This document shows positions 11,251 through 60,120 of a stretch of DNA of 64,000 nt, piece by piece. The notes beneath the pieces were generated by a model. The model did not search any database, had not been told where the DNA came from, and saw nothing but the letters and a program-made list of their open reading frames with translations. Source of the DNA: Halocaridina rubra (Eukaryota; Arthropoda; Malacostraca; Decapoda; Atyidae); the NCBI GenBank assembly GCA_037179515.1, contig JAXCGZ010022648.1:268501-332500 (forward strand), given 5' to 3'. A program made the translations under genes and the position numbers. Within the stretch, counting starts at the first letter, position 1. The number at the start of each line of letters is the position of its first letter.

Positions 11251-12350
11251 ACAGTCTGATCACACCCCCTCATGGTTCATGTGTAGACACATCTACTTTA
11301 TATATTTCTCGTCAGTTTTAAGTCAGGTGTACTTGCCCTTATTCTTGTACTTTCGAAAACATGTGCTTTATCTGGGTCTGTCACTTTTATTTTACCATTA
11401 GATTTCTGGATAATTATATCCCCAACTTCTAAGTGGTTTATATTATGAATTCATGCTTTTGAAAGGCGTTATAATAGATTTTAATTCAATTTTCTGGAAG
11501 CATTCCTTCAGTACTTGATACCTAGGAAACATTTATTTCCAATGGTTATTGTGACAGAGCTTTTTTGAAAGTTATCACATGTGAATTGATCTTTTTTATG
11601 TCTATTGTATGGTCAATTTTTTTATCTGTTCTCTACATCCATACCATTTTGGGATTATACAGGTACATTATGCTGTCGACAGTAGTGTTATCCAGTTAGA
11701 TATCATTGGTTGCTATAATATCTGGCATTGATATTTCATATATTCTTTATAACATTAACAGACTTCGAAAATGTTGATAAATAGGTTATAAGAGTAAGAA
11801 ACTAAGAAGGGGTACTACAAAGCTTAAAAAAAATGACCAAACAGTATAACTTAAAGATGATATACCGTATACGGTACTGCTGTTATGCATTATACCGCTG
11901 TTTCTCGAACTTTTTGGTCGCACTTGCAGAATAACAAAAATTCTGGGGCGTACTTTATATTTTAATATGGAGAAATTTGTCATGAAATACCTTTACTGTA
12001 TATCTACTGTACTTATATTTGCGTTTGTAAATATTGGATATTTGTACTACATGAAGAATTATAGAAATGAAATGTTTCCTTTATCTATATAAAGATTGTC
12101 CATAATTTTATTTAAATATTTTTTACTGCAAATAAACAAGTGTTAGATCAAAAATATACTTGCCACCAAAAAAACATTGCAAAATTAGTTGCAGTAAGTA
12201 ATAAATGTAGGATTTTTCTCAAAGGGAGGGTCATTTATAAAAGAAGCTTGTTTGTTAGCATGTTTCATGTGAGAAACTCAAGTTTCAGTACTAAAGCTCA
12301 AAATTGTTATTTTATATCATTTTTATTCCTAACTGGAGTTATGAATGAAG
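11251..12350. other. Non-coding DNA, no feature seen
   Basis: AT-rich sequence; it may hold more of the decayed LINE on its left, but no motif can be read. Confidence 0.4.
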
Positions 12351-12533
12351 TAACGCGCTGGCTTCGCATTCACGAGGTCGAAAGATCGGTCCCCGTCCAA
12401 GACCGAGAGTTTAAGCTGTTTACTGGCAGGAACTGCTGTGTCAGGGCACCACAGTGGGGGGTTGGGGCTTGTCCCGGCTGACGAATACCCATTGAATTGT
12501 AATGGAAATAAAGTTTATTATTATTATTATTAT
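12351..12533 (+). mobile_element. tRNA-derived SINE with TTA tail (copy 1)
   Basis: It begins taacgcgctggcttcgcatt and contains gatcggtccccgtccaagac (the B-box region), then a body with caccacagtggggggttggg and a final run of tta. It is nearly identical over about 180 bases to the copy at 33375-33572. The 5' end is slightly truncated relative to that copy, which begins with the A-box region tagtacagtggtaacgcgc. Confidence 0.75.
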
Positions 12534-13997
12534 CTAATTATGAACTTTACAAAGCATGAGACAAATACATTGGATGTATGGGAGAGTCGTTCAGGTGGGG
12601 AAAAATATCACCGGTAGGCTTAAAGAAATTTTCCATTAATGATTGTCATTTTTGGTTTAGCATTTCCAAAGAAGATTAGCAGGACAGTTTTCATTTAAAG
12701 GGGATTTCAAGAATCTGGTATGTTTTAGAGTTGGTGATAATGACTGATTTAAGTCCCTTAGATGAAGGGAATTATTTATTCCTTCTTGAAGATTAAGGAG
12801 TTTAGCATCCAGTTTAGAATATCAGATGACAAAGACTTGATTAATACATGGAAGCCACATGGTTGGTATCTCTAGCTTTTTAAAAATACAGAAATTTAAA
12901 TAAAAAAATCTTTCATGAGTTATACTTTCATTTACTTGGGACGTGCCTGGCTACCTTTCAGGCGTATCAGTATGCTCGGATGCACTGTTTGAGAATCGCA
13001 CTATTCTATACCCCTTTATGGCAGTCTTTTTGTAAATTTAATATTGAGGTGTGACTGAGCATTTTTTGTCTTCCAATCAAAGGGTTGGAACCAATTGAGA
13101 TCGTAAGTGGGAGACTACCTGTATAGACAAACAAACATGTACCACTCATCATCCTGTCTTTTGCATTAAACCACTTCCCCATCTGTAGAAATTTTTTTTT
13201 TTTTTTTTATTAATATTATTACTTTTATTATTATTATTCTCATTAATATCAGTGGATTTTCATCACTATTATTACTATGTCCAGTATTCATTATGGTACT
13301 GTATGTTGCATATGAAGTCAGTACAGTTAAGATAAAGTACATAGGTTTGTCCACATATTCTTCTCATGTTCAAATTGCATAATATCCACTTTATTAGATT
13401 TCAACCCAGATTGTTGTGCCCTTGATGTTATGTAGTTACAGAAGAAGTGGTAGAAACTATTGTATCTTAGCCTCTGCCATCGATAAATGATTGTTAACTT
13501 TGTGGAATTTAGAATCAATTGATAGAAGTCTTCACTTTTGACTGCAGGTATTCATATCTCTACCTAGTACATACCACAATATAACCAAAACAAAAAAGTG
13601 GAAAACGTGCAATTTCTTCAGGATGCGTAGGAAGCCACTCGCTAAATTTATGTAGAATTATGGTGATATATATGTTTTGTCTAATATTGTACATAATGTT
13701 AAGGAACACATGTGTGGTGTTATGTATCATGTAGTTTAATTGCTAGGTTCCAGTATTGTATTATCAAGTATAAATGGAAGAAATTAATTCTGTACGTACA
13801 GGGTTTAATTGCTAACCCCATATGGCAACTTTGACTGTTTATTAACTTGCACATCTACTTTACATTTAAAGTTATTGACTATAGCTTCACTATGTGTATG
13901 AAATAAGTATTTTTCAACTTAGTGGTACATATATGATATATGCATTTGCCCCTGGTATTTGAATGGTGCTTAATGTGATGTTTGTTTTTTGCATTAG
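12534..13997. other. Non-coding DNA before the first large Sec24 exon
   Basis: AT-rich with a T/A-rich run near 13190-13235. It ends in a good splice acceptor (tttgttttttgcattag) at 13997. No gene is seen. Confidence 0.5.
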
Positions 13998-13998
13998 G

Positions 13999-48379
<34,381 letters not shown>

Positions 48380-49080
48380 AGCATTGGAATAAGCCTGGTA
48401 TCAAGTGCAATTTAATTTTTTTTATTTTCATATTTCAGTGATAAAAATGAAGAAATACATATGTGTCATACTCTTAGTATTTGAAGTCATCCCATAACAT
48501 TTTGATAAGGAATTAGAGATCAGTCACCATATTTCAAACATCATGCTTCAAGACAAAATAAGTAGATATACGTCAATATTCCCTATACCCAATGTTACTG
48601 TCAGCCCTCAGCTATTTTAATTTTCTTTAGAGTGAAGGCGAGATATTTTATATGAAACAAGTGTTCAGAACATTTGGTAATGAGATATGAAATTGAAGTA
48701 ACACTAACACAGCCTATAATTCTTGAACAAAAGTTATTGGTAAAGCTTCAGTACACCACTGCTGTATTAATTGGTTTGCAAGTCTTGGTGATTTGCACAT
48801 TAGGTTAAGGAGGTGTAAAATTCATTACAGATCTAAGAAAGAGGCTATTTTGCACAAGCAAAAAGTTTCATATCATCCTTGAATTATAGTACAGTATTAC
48901 TGTTTCATAATGATATCTATGGGTCTTTTAAAAGCAGAAAGGTTTTTAAGTTTCCTAGAAATCTGAAACTTGCTTATATGGTAAAACTCGTTGAGAGAGT
49001 TGGTTTTATGCGTATTTGTGAAAAAGCTTGGCATAGCATAGTTAGTCCAAATGAAATGTTGTTTTTTAAGCTGTTAAGTA

Positions 49081-49086
49081 AATAAA
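49081..49086 (+). promoter_or_regulatory. Possible Sec24 poly(A) signal
   Basis: AATAAA 702 bases after the stop. Others stand at 50294-50299, 50748-50753 and 50782-50787, so the choice is open. One AATAAA overlaps the stop codon (48375) and is unlikely to be used. Confidence 0.25.
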
Positions 49087-49199
49087 TATGTTTACAGTTA
49101 TATTCCTTCCTACAGTACAGTTTTTATAATTATATGTCTCAAGTGGGCTTCTTTTATAATGGCAGTAGAATGTTATCATGCCATTTGGCGGATTTATTT

Positions 49200-49290
49200 A
49201 GGTCGTTCTTTCTTTTTCTTTTCTTTTGAGCGCGACACCGGGACAGGCAAGAAAATTGCCCTCATCAGGCCCAGGCACGAAGAAAACATT
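49200..49290 (-). mobile_element. Jockey-like 3' end fragment
   Basis: On the minus strand: ttcgtgcctgggcctgatga, gggcaattttcttgcctgtc, ccggtgtcgcgctc, then an A-rich tail. It matches the 3' ends at 46604-46921 and 56550-56648. It lies in the 3' flank of Sec24. Confidence 0.6.
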
Positions 49291-51527
49291 AGTGGCATAG
49301 CTGATTTATTTAAGTCGTTAGTGGCAAGAGAAGGCTGTAAGTCATTAATTACAGTTTTAGATTGTGGATACACAAATATCAGTTATTTATGTGAAGGTAT
49401 CAGTTATTTATGAGGAATATTGACAGTTTCCTTTTATCTCCTCCCATGAAAAGATATTTTTACACCAGTCTGCAAGTATGATGTTTTGTTGACTTGCAGA
49501 TATTTATTTGGAGATGATATTTTCCATTTGTAGTTTCAAAATTTAACTTCTAAATTGTCTGTTTATCATTTGTAAAGATTTATAGACAGTTATGTAAACT
49601 GGTGCAGTTGCATGTTGAATTCCGTAATGTAATGCTCGTGCAGGAAATATCCATTGCCACTGTTGCAAATTACCTTGATCGTGGTTTTCCTGCGATTCAT
49701 TTGTCAGTCGAGAAAAAAATGGTACGATGATATTGGCTTCAGACCTCTGCATACCTTATAGTGAGTGTTTTAAGTGAAGTACACGTGAGTATTTAAGAGA
49801 AAATATTTAGTTTTTGTAATGGGGATTTTAAGGTGTCATTTTGTGGAAATATATTTATGCGTCATTAAAATTGTTATTACTCTATGATTTATATATATTA
49901 AAATAAGCATATTTGAAAACTTTTTCTGTGGTGATTTAGAAGTGCTTAAAATATTGAATGCCTACAAATATTGCCATTTCATGCTGATGTTTAGGTTATC
50001 TTTAAGGGCCTAATAGTGAGTAAAAAGTTCTTGCCATTTTCTTATTTTTTTGGGCAACTTTATACTCATGACCTGGGTTTGTAGATTCTTTAAATAGGTA
50101 TACCTGTAATAGATGTTTAAGGATGTGCAAGGTGTATGATACATTCATAAGTACAGAAACAATACCAAAATTTTAACTTCAAAGTGAATGACGAACTGTA
50201 TTATACAGTGTATAAGACTATTGCACCTTTATTTTAAATCTTGTCTCGTGGAGTTTCGTTTGTAGATTTTACTTGGTAAACCTATCCCTGCTCAATAAAT
50301 ATATATATATTTTTGTTCTGCAAGCAATCATTATTCTTAGCTTTTTATATATACAAATATATATGTAACATTTATAATGTACTCCATATAAGTTTGATGT
50401 GAACTAGTTATATACAATACCATTAAATCCTTCAAATTTTTTTACTTACTGTTGTGTATATGAGAGGGGTTTTAGACTGTGTATGATGATAGAGAATGGG
50501 AATAAAAAAAGTTTGAGGTATGAAGCTATTATCTGGCATATGTATATTGCCAGTCGAATTTGTCATTTCTGAAATTTATATATGTATGGGTGTAAATTAG
50601 CATTGTACATAAGCTTTTCATAGCTAAAACAGCAAGTTCAGGGGAGTGTATATGGTAGGGGGAAACAAGTTTTTATATGAATAACCAACTTGGTAAAATT
50701 TTCCTAAGGCATATATACCTTGAACCAGTTTACAATCGTACATTTTGAATAAAAAGTTGTGATCTAAAGCAAATAATGCACAATAAAAAGGCTATATAAA
50801 TAGAAGCTGTTTTATTGTACTATATGTTTGCCTGCAGTAGTTTCTGATGCATCATGTTAGTTGAGGACTATTGATGTTCCTCATAAAGGTGCTTGTAATG
50901 CTTCGGCTGTATGTTTCATCTACTTTTAATGATTCTCTATGCTTCAGCCGAGTATATAGCCATTTCCGATTATGTGAGAATGGTGGTTCATCTCTTGTAA
51001 TTTTCAGTTTAGGTTGAACTACAAGTATATTAACCGAGTACTAAAGAAGTGCTGCTTACATTCGCAGTAGCTATTGATAACCAGTGATTTTCACATGCAT
51101 ACCCTTATTTTAATTTCCTGCTTTGCATAAATGTTATCTTATATTATTTCTAGGTATGGATTTAACTTTAGCATTATCAGAATATGAAATCCTTGGGAGA
51201 AACCAGAAGACAGGAATTTCTATAAATGTCAAGGTTTTCATTCAATTATGAAATTACCTAATATGCAATTACGGATGGAACATTTGAGATTGTTACCTAA
51301 CAGTACACAATCAAGCTTACTTCAAAAGTATTTAAAACCTACAGGACAAGTAACCAAAAGAAATTTGATGTGAAGGAGGCATGGAATACTCATTTAACAT
51401 GTGAAACGGAAGTGATGTGATGTAAATTTCTAAGTTTAGTAAACCACTATAATGATTTGCTGAAGCTGGTGTGACACCAAAACTGGAATTTTATAATTAT
51501 GAGTTTGTTCAATATAAATATTAAAAC

Positions 51528-51533
51528 TTTATT
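51528..51533 (-). promoter_or_regulatory. Likely ADK poly(A) signal
   Basis: AATAAA on the minus strand, 211 bases past the adenosine kinase stop codon, the first such hexamer found downstream. Confidence 0.5.
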
Positions 51534-51743
51534 TAACAAATAACATCACAAAATGTCCTCTTACCAGCAATGTGAAAAAAATATATTTTCATATTACCAA
51601 AACATTTTAAAAACTCAAAATGTGACAAATATGTTGTAGCTGCATATATAAAAATTTAACAAAATACCAGTACTGTAACTTGTATAAAAGGGAATGGGGA
51701 AAATAACTGTTGTGCATTCAGAAATTACAATACCAGTCACAAA

Positions 51744-55023
<3,280 letters not shown>

Positions 55024-55254
55024 CTATCATCATGTCAAAGAATTCTATAATCATGTAAAAGAATATGAAACCATAAACACCTTTATTTTCACTCACTGAA
55101 TTTCAATATTACAACTCGGGAGAGCAAAGGACAATGAAGTTAAAGGTTACTGGAAACTAATGTGTCTGGAATAAGCTTTTGATATATAAGCCAGAAAATG
55201 AAACCTAAACATCAAAATAAGCATTTTGCTATGAAAAATATGTTACACTGAACT

Positions 55255-57030
55255 CCTGTTACCCAGTCGAGCTGCAAGAAATATTATTTCAGAGATGGGC
55301 AGTCTATGATAACAAACTTACTGGAATATTAGGATGAAGTACGCTTAATATTACAAGCAAGAGAGGGGGGACATTATTTTTTTTTTTAGAAGGCATATGA
55401 TACAGTCCCACACGGGAGATTCATTAAGAAGCTACAGTTTATAGCATGAATATGAAGAAATGTCTTGGAGTGGATCAACACTTATTTAAAAGGAAGGGAG
55501 CAAAGGGTTAGAGTATATCATACAATATCTGACTGGAAAAAGGGTAGCAGTGGGTTTTTTTGGTATCAGATTTTTGGTCATATCTGTTCTTTACAAGTGT
55601 AAATGATGTGCCCGAATCTGTAAATGCCTTTCTAAATATGTTTGAAGTGAATAAAAGATTGTGAAGAGACTTCAAGATAAATACAGCTATAGAGAACTCC
55701 AGGAAGAACTACAGTCTGCATAAGTGGCTAATGAGATGCATTACTTCAAAATGGTGTTTTGAGAATGGGCAAGAGTGCAAAGCCCAAGCTTGGGCATTCA
55801 ATAGCAGGAGAAGAACTTCAAGAATCTGTGAACGAATGAGATCTAGAGGTGCATATATTTGCAGATTTGTTCCTGGGAATGCACATAATGAATACCACAG
55901 CTAGTATAAGCTTGGTCTTCAGGTATATCGACAAAGATATGTTCTGAAATGGTTACATGAAGTATGTAAGGCCAAAGCTTGAATATACAGCACCATTCTC
56001 AAATATGCACTTGAAGAAACTGTTTAGAATACTGCTCACACATCTAGGGTGCTTCTTCCTTTACTTATCTTCTTGATTGGGTTGAATCTAAGGCAGTCAG
56101 ACTCATTAATGATCCTTCTCTTACTTCTAACCTGGATTCTCTCTCTCTTAGCCGTAAGGTATCTTCCCTTTCGCTTTTCTATCGCTACTACTTCCATCGC
56201 TGCTCTGATGAGTTGGCGAGTTGCATCCCTCCTCCACTGCCGAGGCCGCGTAACACTCGCCAAGTGGCCTCATCTCACAGGTACCGTGTGGAGATTTGTA
56301 GCTCGCGGATTGGTCGGTGCAGCGACTGCTTCTTCCCATCTACCTCCAGACTCTGGAACTCTCTTCCTCCTTCTGTCTTTCCTAATTCTTATGACCTTTC
56401 ATAGTTCAAAAAGCAGATCTATCGTCGTCTCAGAGCCTAGTCCTCCATATCTCTGCGTCCTCTGTACTTTGGCTGTTTTTTTCTGTCTGTCGTTTTCCTT
56501 TGTGTGACATTACCTCATCTCTGCCTTGCCCTTAACCTTTTTCTTTTCCTTCGTCTTGGTGTTTTCTCGTGCCCGGGCCTTTATTGATGAGGGCAGTTTC
56601 TGCCTGTCCCGGTATCACACTCTTATTAAAAAAATAAATAAATAAAAACAACCAACCCTGATGCCAGAGATTCATACTCTAAGAAGATTCTAAGACAATT
56701 TGCCGTACTAACCTAATCTATAAATGTCCTAGCGGAGATATATTTGTCTTACGGCGAATTGTCCAGCCAAGCTCTCAGTTATGTGGAAAGGCTGAAAGAG
56801 TCAGACTTAATACCACTTGAAACTAGAAAAAAGAGGGGGATATGATAACAGATTTATATTCCTTCATGGTTTTCACAGTGAGGATAGAAAGCGATACTTT
56901 GATGTGGGTGGCTCTAGAACTAGAGGTTACTGCTTGAATCTTTGTAAAGAAATTTCTTTGCAGGATGTAAGGAAGTATTTTTTTTATAGTAAAAATATTT
57001 GACAACTGGAAATCTTTAGACGAGAAAATA
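55255..57030 (+). mobile_element. Older CR1-like LINE, split by a Jockey 3' end
   Basis: Decayed relative of LINE-A/B. Readable pieces: KAYDTVPHGRFIKKLQ (motif A, near 55390), LEWINTYLKGREQRVRVYHT (55470), then EYTAPFSNMHLKKLF (55990). After the inserted Jockey (56046-56648) it resumes with LSYVERLKESDLIPLETRK (56775) and FLHGFHSEDRKRYFDVGGSR (56860), ending in the SLQDVRKYFF region. Confidence 0.75.
56046..56648 (+). mobile_element. Jockey-like LINE 3' end with poly(A), nested
   Basis: It encodes the ORF2 C-terminus: VESKAVRLINDPSLTSNLDS, LSLSRKVSSLSLFYRYYFHR, CSDELASCIPPPLPRPRNTR, CFFPSTSRLWNSLPPSVFPN. The 3' end is gtgcccgggcctttattg, then tgcctgtcccggtatcacac and an A-rich tail. It is inserted in the CR1-like LINE. 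Confidence 0.8.
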
Positions 57031-57104
57031 ACAAACACTATATGCATTTACATCCTTAAGAAAAGATATATTATGTATCTGCAAAAAAAAAAAAAAAAAA
57101 CTCT

Positions 57105-57320
57105 TGTAAATATGGTTTTAACAGAGTGGATAGGGAGCGATACTTTAGAGGTAGGTGGCTCTAGAAGTAGAAGTCACAGTTTGAAGTTTTGTAAAAAAAA
57201 ATTTTATTGAAAGATGTATGGAAGTACTTTTTTTTAGTGTAAGAACAGTTGATAATTGGAATTTATTAAACAAGGAAATGGTAAATTCTATATGCATTCA
57301 AAGTAGTCTTAAGACTATAT
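57105..57320 (+). mobile_element. Second CR1-like 3' end fragment
   Basis: gttttaacagagtggatagg, ggtggctctagaagtagaag and gtaagaacagttgataattg repeat the C-terminal region found at 56855-57030 and 5580-5795. An A run separates it from the preceding copy. Confidence 0.65.
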
Positions 57321-57824
57321 ACAGGTATACCTCGGCTTAAGTTGTTTCGAGTCAAGTCGTTCTTGATTATACGTCGGTTTTCAAAAAAATATATGGAATA
57401 AAAAAAAAATGAAAAAAATGAAGTTTACGTCATTATAATCAACTTTACGTCTGTCTGCTACAAATATTGGAATCATAATATCACTAGAAAACCATTAAAA
57501 GCACATGCAATCATGTTACATTACAATAAATAAAAACAAAAGCACATAAAATCATGTTATTGTACAATAAATAAGAATAAAAGCATATGAAATCTTATTA
57601 AAATACGTACCGTAGTTCCAATATCTACCGTTAGGCGTCGTCACTCGTCATTCCCGCGAAACCGCTATTGTTTTGAATTGATTAGTTTATGTACGGTATA
57701 CGTCTGTTTATCGGCTACTCTCATTCATTTGTGACCTTATATTTTGCCCCCATGGCACCTAAGAAAATTCCTAGTGCAAGTGCTAAGTGTCATGCTATAA
57801 CGCTGGACGATAAACTGGCTATGA

Positions 57825-58300
57825 TCAGATATTATGAAGAAAATTGAAAAAAACATTAAGAGCAAACAGCAAAGTTATTTTTAATATAATATTGTCAGGG
57901 AAATAGCGTGTGAGGGTGCATCAGCTGATACAGAAGTAGCAAAACGTTTGCCGATAGATGTTCGTTCTCCCGCTTAATGCAATCGGATATTATGAAGAAA
58001 ATTTAATAAAAGCATTAAGAACAAACAGCAAACATATTTTTAATATAATATCGTCAGGGAAATAGCGTGTGAGGGTGCATCAGCTGATACGGAAGTAGCA
58101 AAACGTTTGCCGATAGAGGTTCGTTCTCCCGCATCCTACTCCTCTTGTACAGCTTAATGCGATCAGATATTATGAAGAAAATTGACAAAAAGCATTAAGA
58201 ACAAACAGCAAACATATTTTTAATATAATATTGTCAGGGAAATGGCGTGCGCGGGCGCATCAGCTGATACGGAAGTGTGACAAAACGTATGCATCCTCGT
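57825..58300 (+). repeat. ~180-bp satellite array, third locus
   Basis: About 2.7 units of the same repeat as in MITE2-b and c: tattatgaagaaaattgaaa, gtcagggaaatagcgtgtga, gggtgcatcagctgatac, gttcgttctcccgc. Confidence 0.85.
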
Positions 58301-58459
58301 CCTCACTGCCACATTTTTATTTAAATTACAGTACTACCATCTTGTAATTAATATATATCTTAAAATGTACATACATTTGAAAATAAAAACATCCGCTTTA
58401 TCTGGCAACACTGGCCACCATGCACGTCCCATGCTAAACCTGTTGCCAACGGCATAGTA

Positions 58460-58828
58460 AAGTTCATTAGTTTGTTTACTGTACATGAATTTAAAAATAA
58501 AAATACTACCTGCCCAACGTGTGAACAATGTGAAGAGCGCCTAAAACATTTTCTACTATTTTGTGAAGCATATGCACAAATAAGAACAGAATATAGTTTT
58601 TTAGCACAACCATATATAGAAAAGAAAATTGAAATAATTGCTAATATACTGTTATTTAGATATTGTAGTGAAAAAGACATCAAAGAAAGAAAAAAATTTA
58701 TAAAAGGAATTTGTAGAAAAAGAAATCAAATAAAAACCGCTTAACAATTTAGCAAAGCAAAACCAAGACTTGGGAGCCGTTGCAAAAGGCATATCCCACC
58801 CAACTATACTACTACTACTACTACTACA
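58460..58828 (+). mobile_element. LINE 3' end with zinc-knuckle frame and (ACT)n tail
   Basis: The frame 58472-58744 contains CPTCEQCEERLKHFLLFC, a Cys-His-Cys motif of the type found at the C-terminus of some LINE ORF2 proteins, then EAYAQIRTEYSF and IEKKIEIIANILLFRYC, and stops. After ccgttgcaaaaggcatatcc it ends in an act repeat (58806-58827). The clade is not determined. Confidence 0.55.
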
Positions 58829-58936
58829 GAAAATCTGTATATCTAGGCTAGCCTAGAGACAAGCTGATTCAATTTAAGTCGTTTTTCGACCTAAGTCGTC
58901 TCTCCTGGAACCAATTAACGACATTGGGTGTGAGGT

Positions 58937-59474
58937 AAAGCTGCATAAGTATTTGAGAGTAATGAAGCCAACAAAGTGACAGGGAGTTCTGAACATGCAC
59001 TTTCCTGTGAATACAATTAGATAAATACAGGAAGGGCATCCAGTTCCAAATAGTCTGTGTCCACCACCATATGAATAGCCTTTAATAGCGACACATAAAA
59101 TGGTAAATAATAACATTGTACTGAAAAAATACTAACGTTTTTAGACATATACAGTATAGCAATCCAATAATTACTTTACACATCTATGGATAGATTAAAG
59201 GCAAAAAGAATTTACAACTGGAGGATAAAACATACGTAAATATTTTACAACATACAAAACAAGCAGGCGAGTACCTTACATACATAACTGTTGGTTGCTA
59301 AGCACTATCAGAGTATGATTAATAAATATTAATAAAACAGGATAATTCGGATAACATGCACTAACATACATAACTTAATTTAGGATGAGTTTAGCATATA
59401 GTTTATTATCATTGATTATATAAAACCACACTTTATTAAATGTGGCTTGATAAAAAATGAGTAGCATATATATA
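58937..59474. other. Non-coding DNA, nothing recognised
   Basis: AT-rich sequence in the large ADK intron; a short TA run lies at 59466-59482. Confidence 0.5.
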
Positions 59475-59660
59475 TATATATACCAAATCCCTATTCCCCC
59501 TTATAAGGGGGGTGGCTGAGTCAAAGAAAATACTTTGACTTTTTCTGGGAAGTAAATACAGAGGAGGGGATTACCAGTTCCATTGCTCTGCCCCATTTAG
59601 TCGACTTTTACAACACGCAAGGGAACACGGAGGAAGTATTCTTTCCCCCCTCCCTTAGGG
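59475..59660 (-). repeat. Short interspersed repeat SR-1 (copy near E7)
   Basis: On the minus strand: cttcctccgtgttcccttgc, gtaaaagtcgactaaatggg, aatcccctcctctgtattta, gactcagccacccccctt. Same order as the other copies. Confidence 0.7.
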
Positions 59661-60120
59661 AAAACTATATAAACAGTAACCCCTCGTTTATTGTGGGGGT
59701 TCGGTTCCGGGACCGACCACTATAGGTGAATTTCCGCGAAGTAGGATCACCCTATATGTACATAGGTATTTTACATTTATTTTTACGTTTACTGTATAAA
59801 CCCTCCCTGTACTGTTAACAAACCACCCTTTACTTTATCAATAACAGCATGCAAGCATAAATTTATATGAAAGTGATAGGTAAACTTACCGTGAATGAGG
59901 TGATAATGACATGACATACTCATATACATAGGTATTTTACAATTATTTTTACCTTTACTGTATAAACCCTCCCTGCACTGTTAAAAACCCACCCTTTACT
60001 TCATAAATAACTGCATGCAAGAGTGAATGTATATGAATGTGATAGGTAAACTTACCGTGAATGAGGTGGTAATGACGTTTGTAGACTCCATAGGAAATTA
60101 TTCCGCAGGCAATAACAGCT

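Larger units (their letters stand above)
48380..51743. other. Region between the convergent Sec24 and ADK genes (3' UTRs)
   Basis: AT-rich non-coding DNA holding both 3' UTRs. A small Jockey 3' fragment lies at 49200-49290. The poly(A) site of Sec24 is not clear from sequence. Confidence 0.7.
57328..58936 (+). mobile_element. Composite TIR element carrying the ~180-bp satellite
   Basis: The left end tacctcggcttaagttg, with ttaagttgtttcgagtcaag behind it, and the right end (on the other strand tacctcacaccca, then ggttccaggagagacgactt) suggest a degenerate Tigger-like element. Inside lie an ATG with APKKIPSASAKCHAITLDDK (Tigger-type transposase start, 57751), satellite units at 57825-58300, a MITE2-like piece to about 58480 and a LINE 3' end at 58460-58828. 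Confidence 0.5.

Noticed and set aside
13963..13998. Upstream in-frame Met (MVLNVMFVFCIR) as Sec24 start
   Set aside because: These codons lie in the polypyrimidine tract and acceptor of the intron before 13998, so they are not expected in the mRNA.
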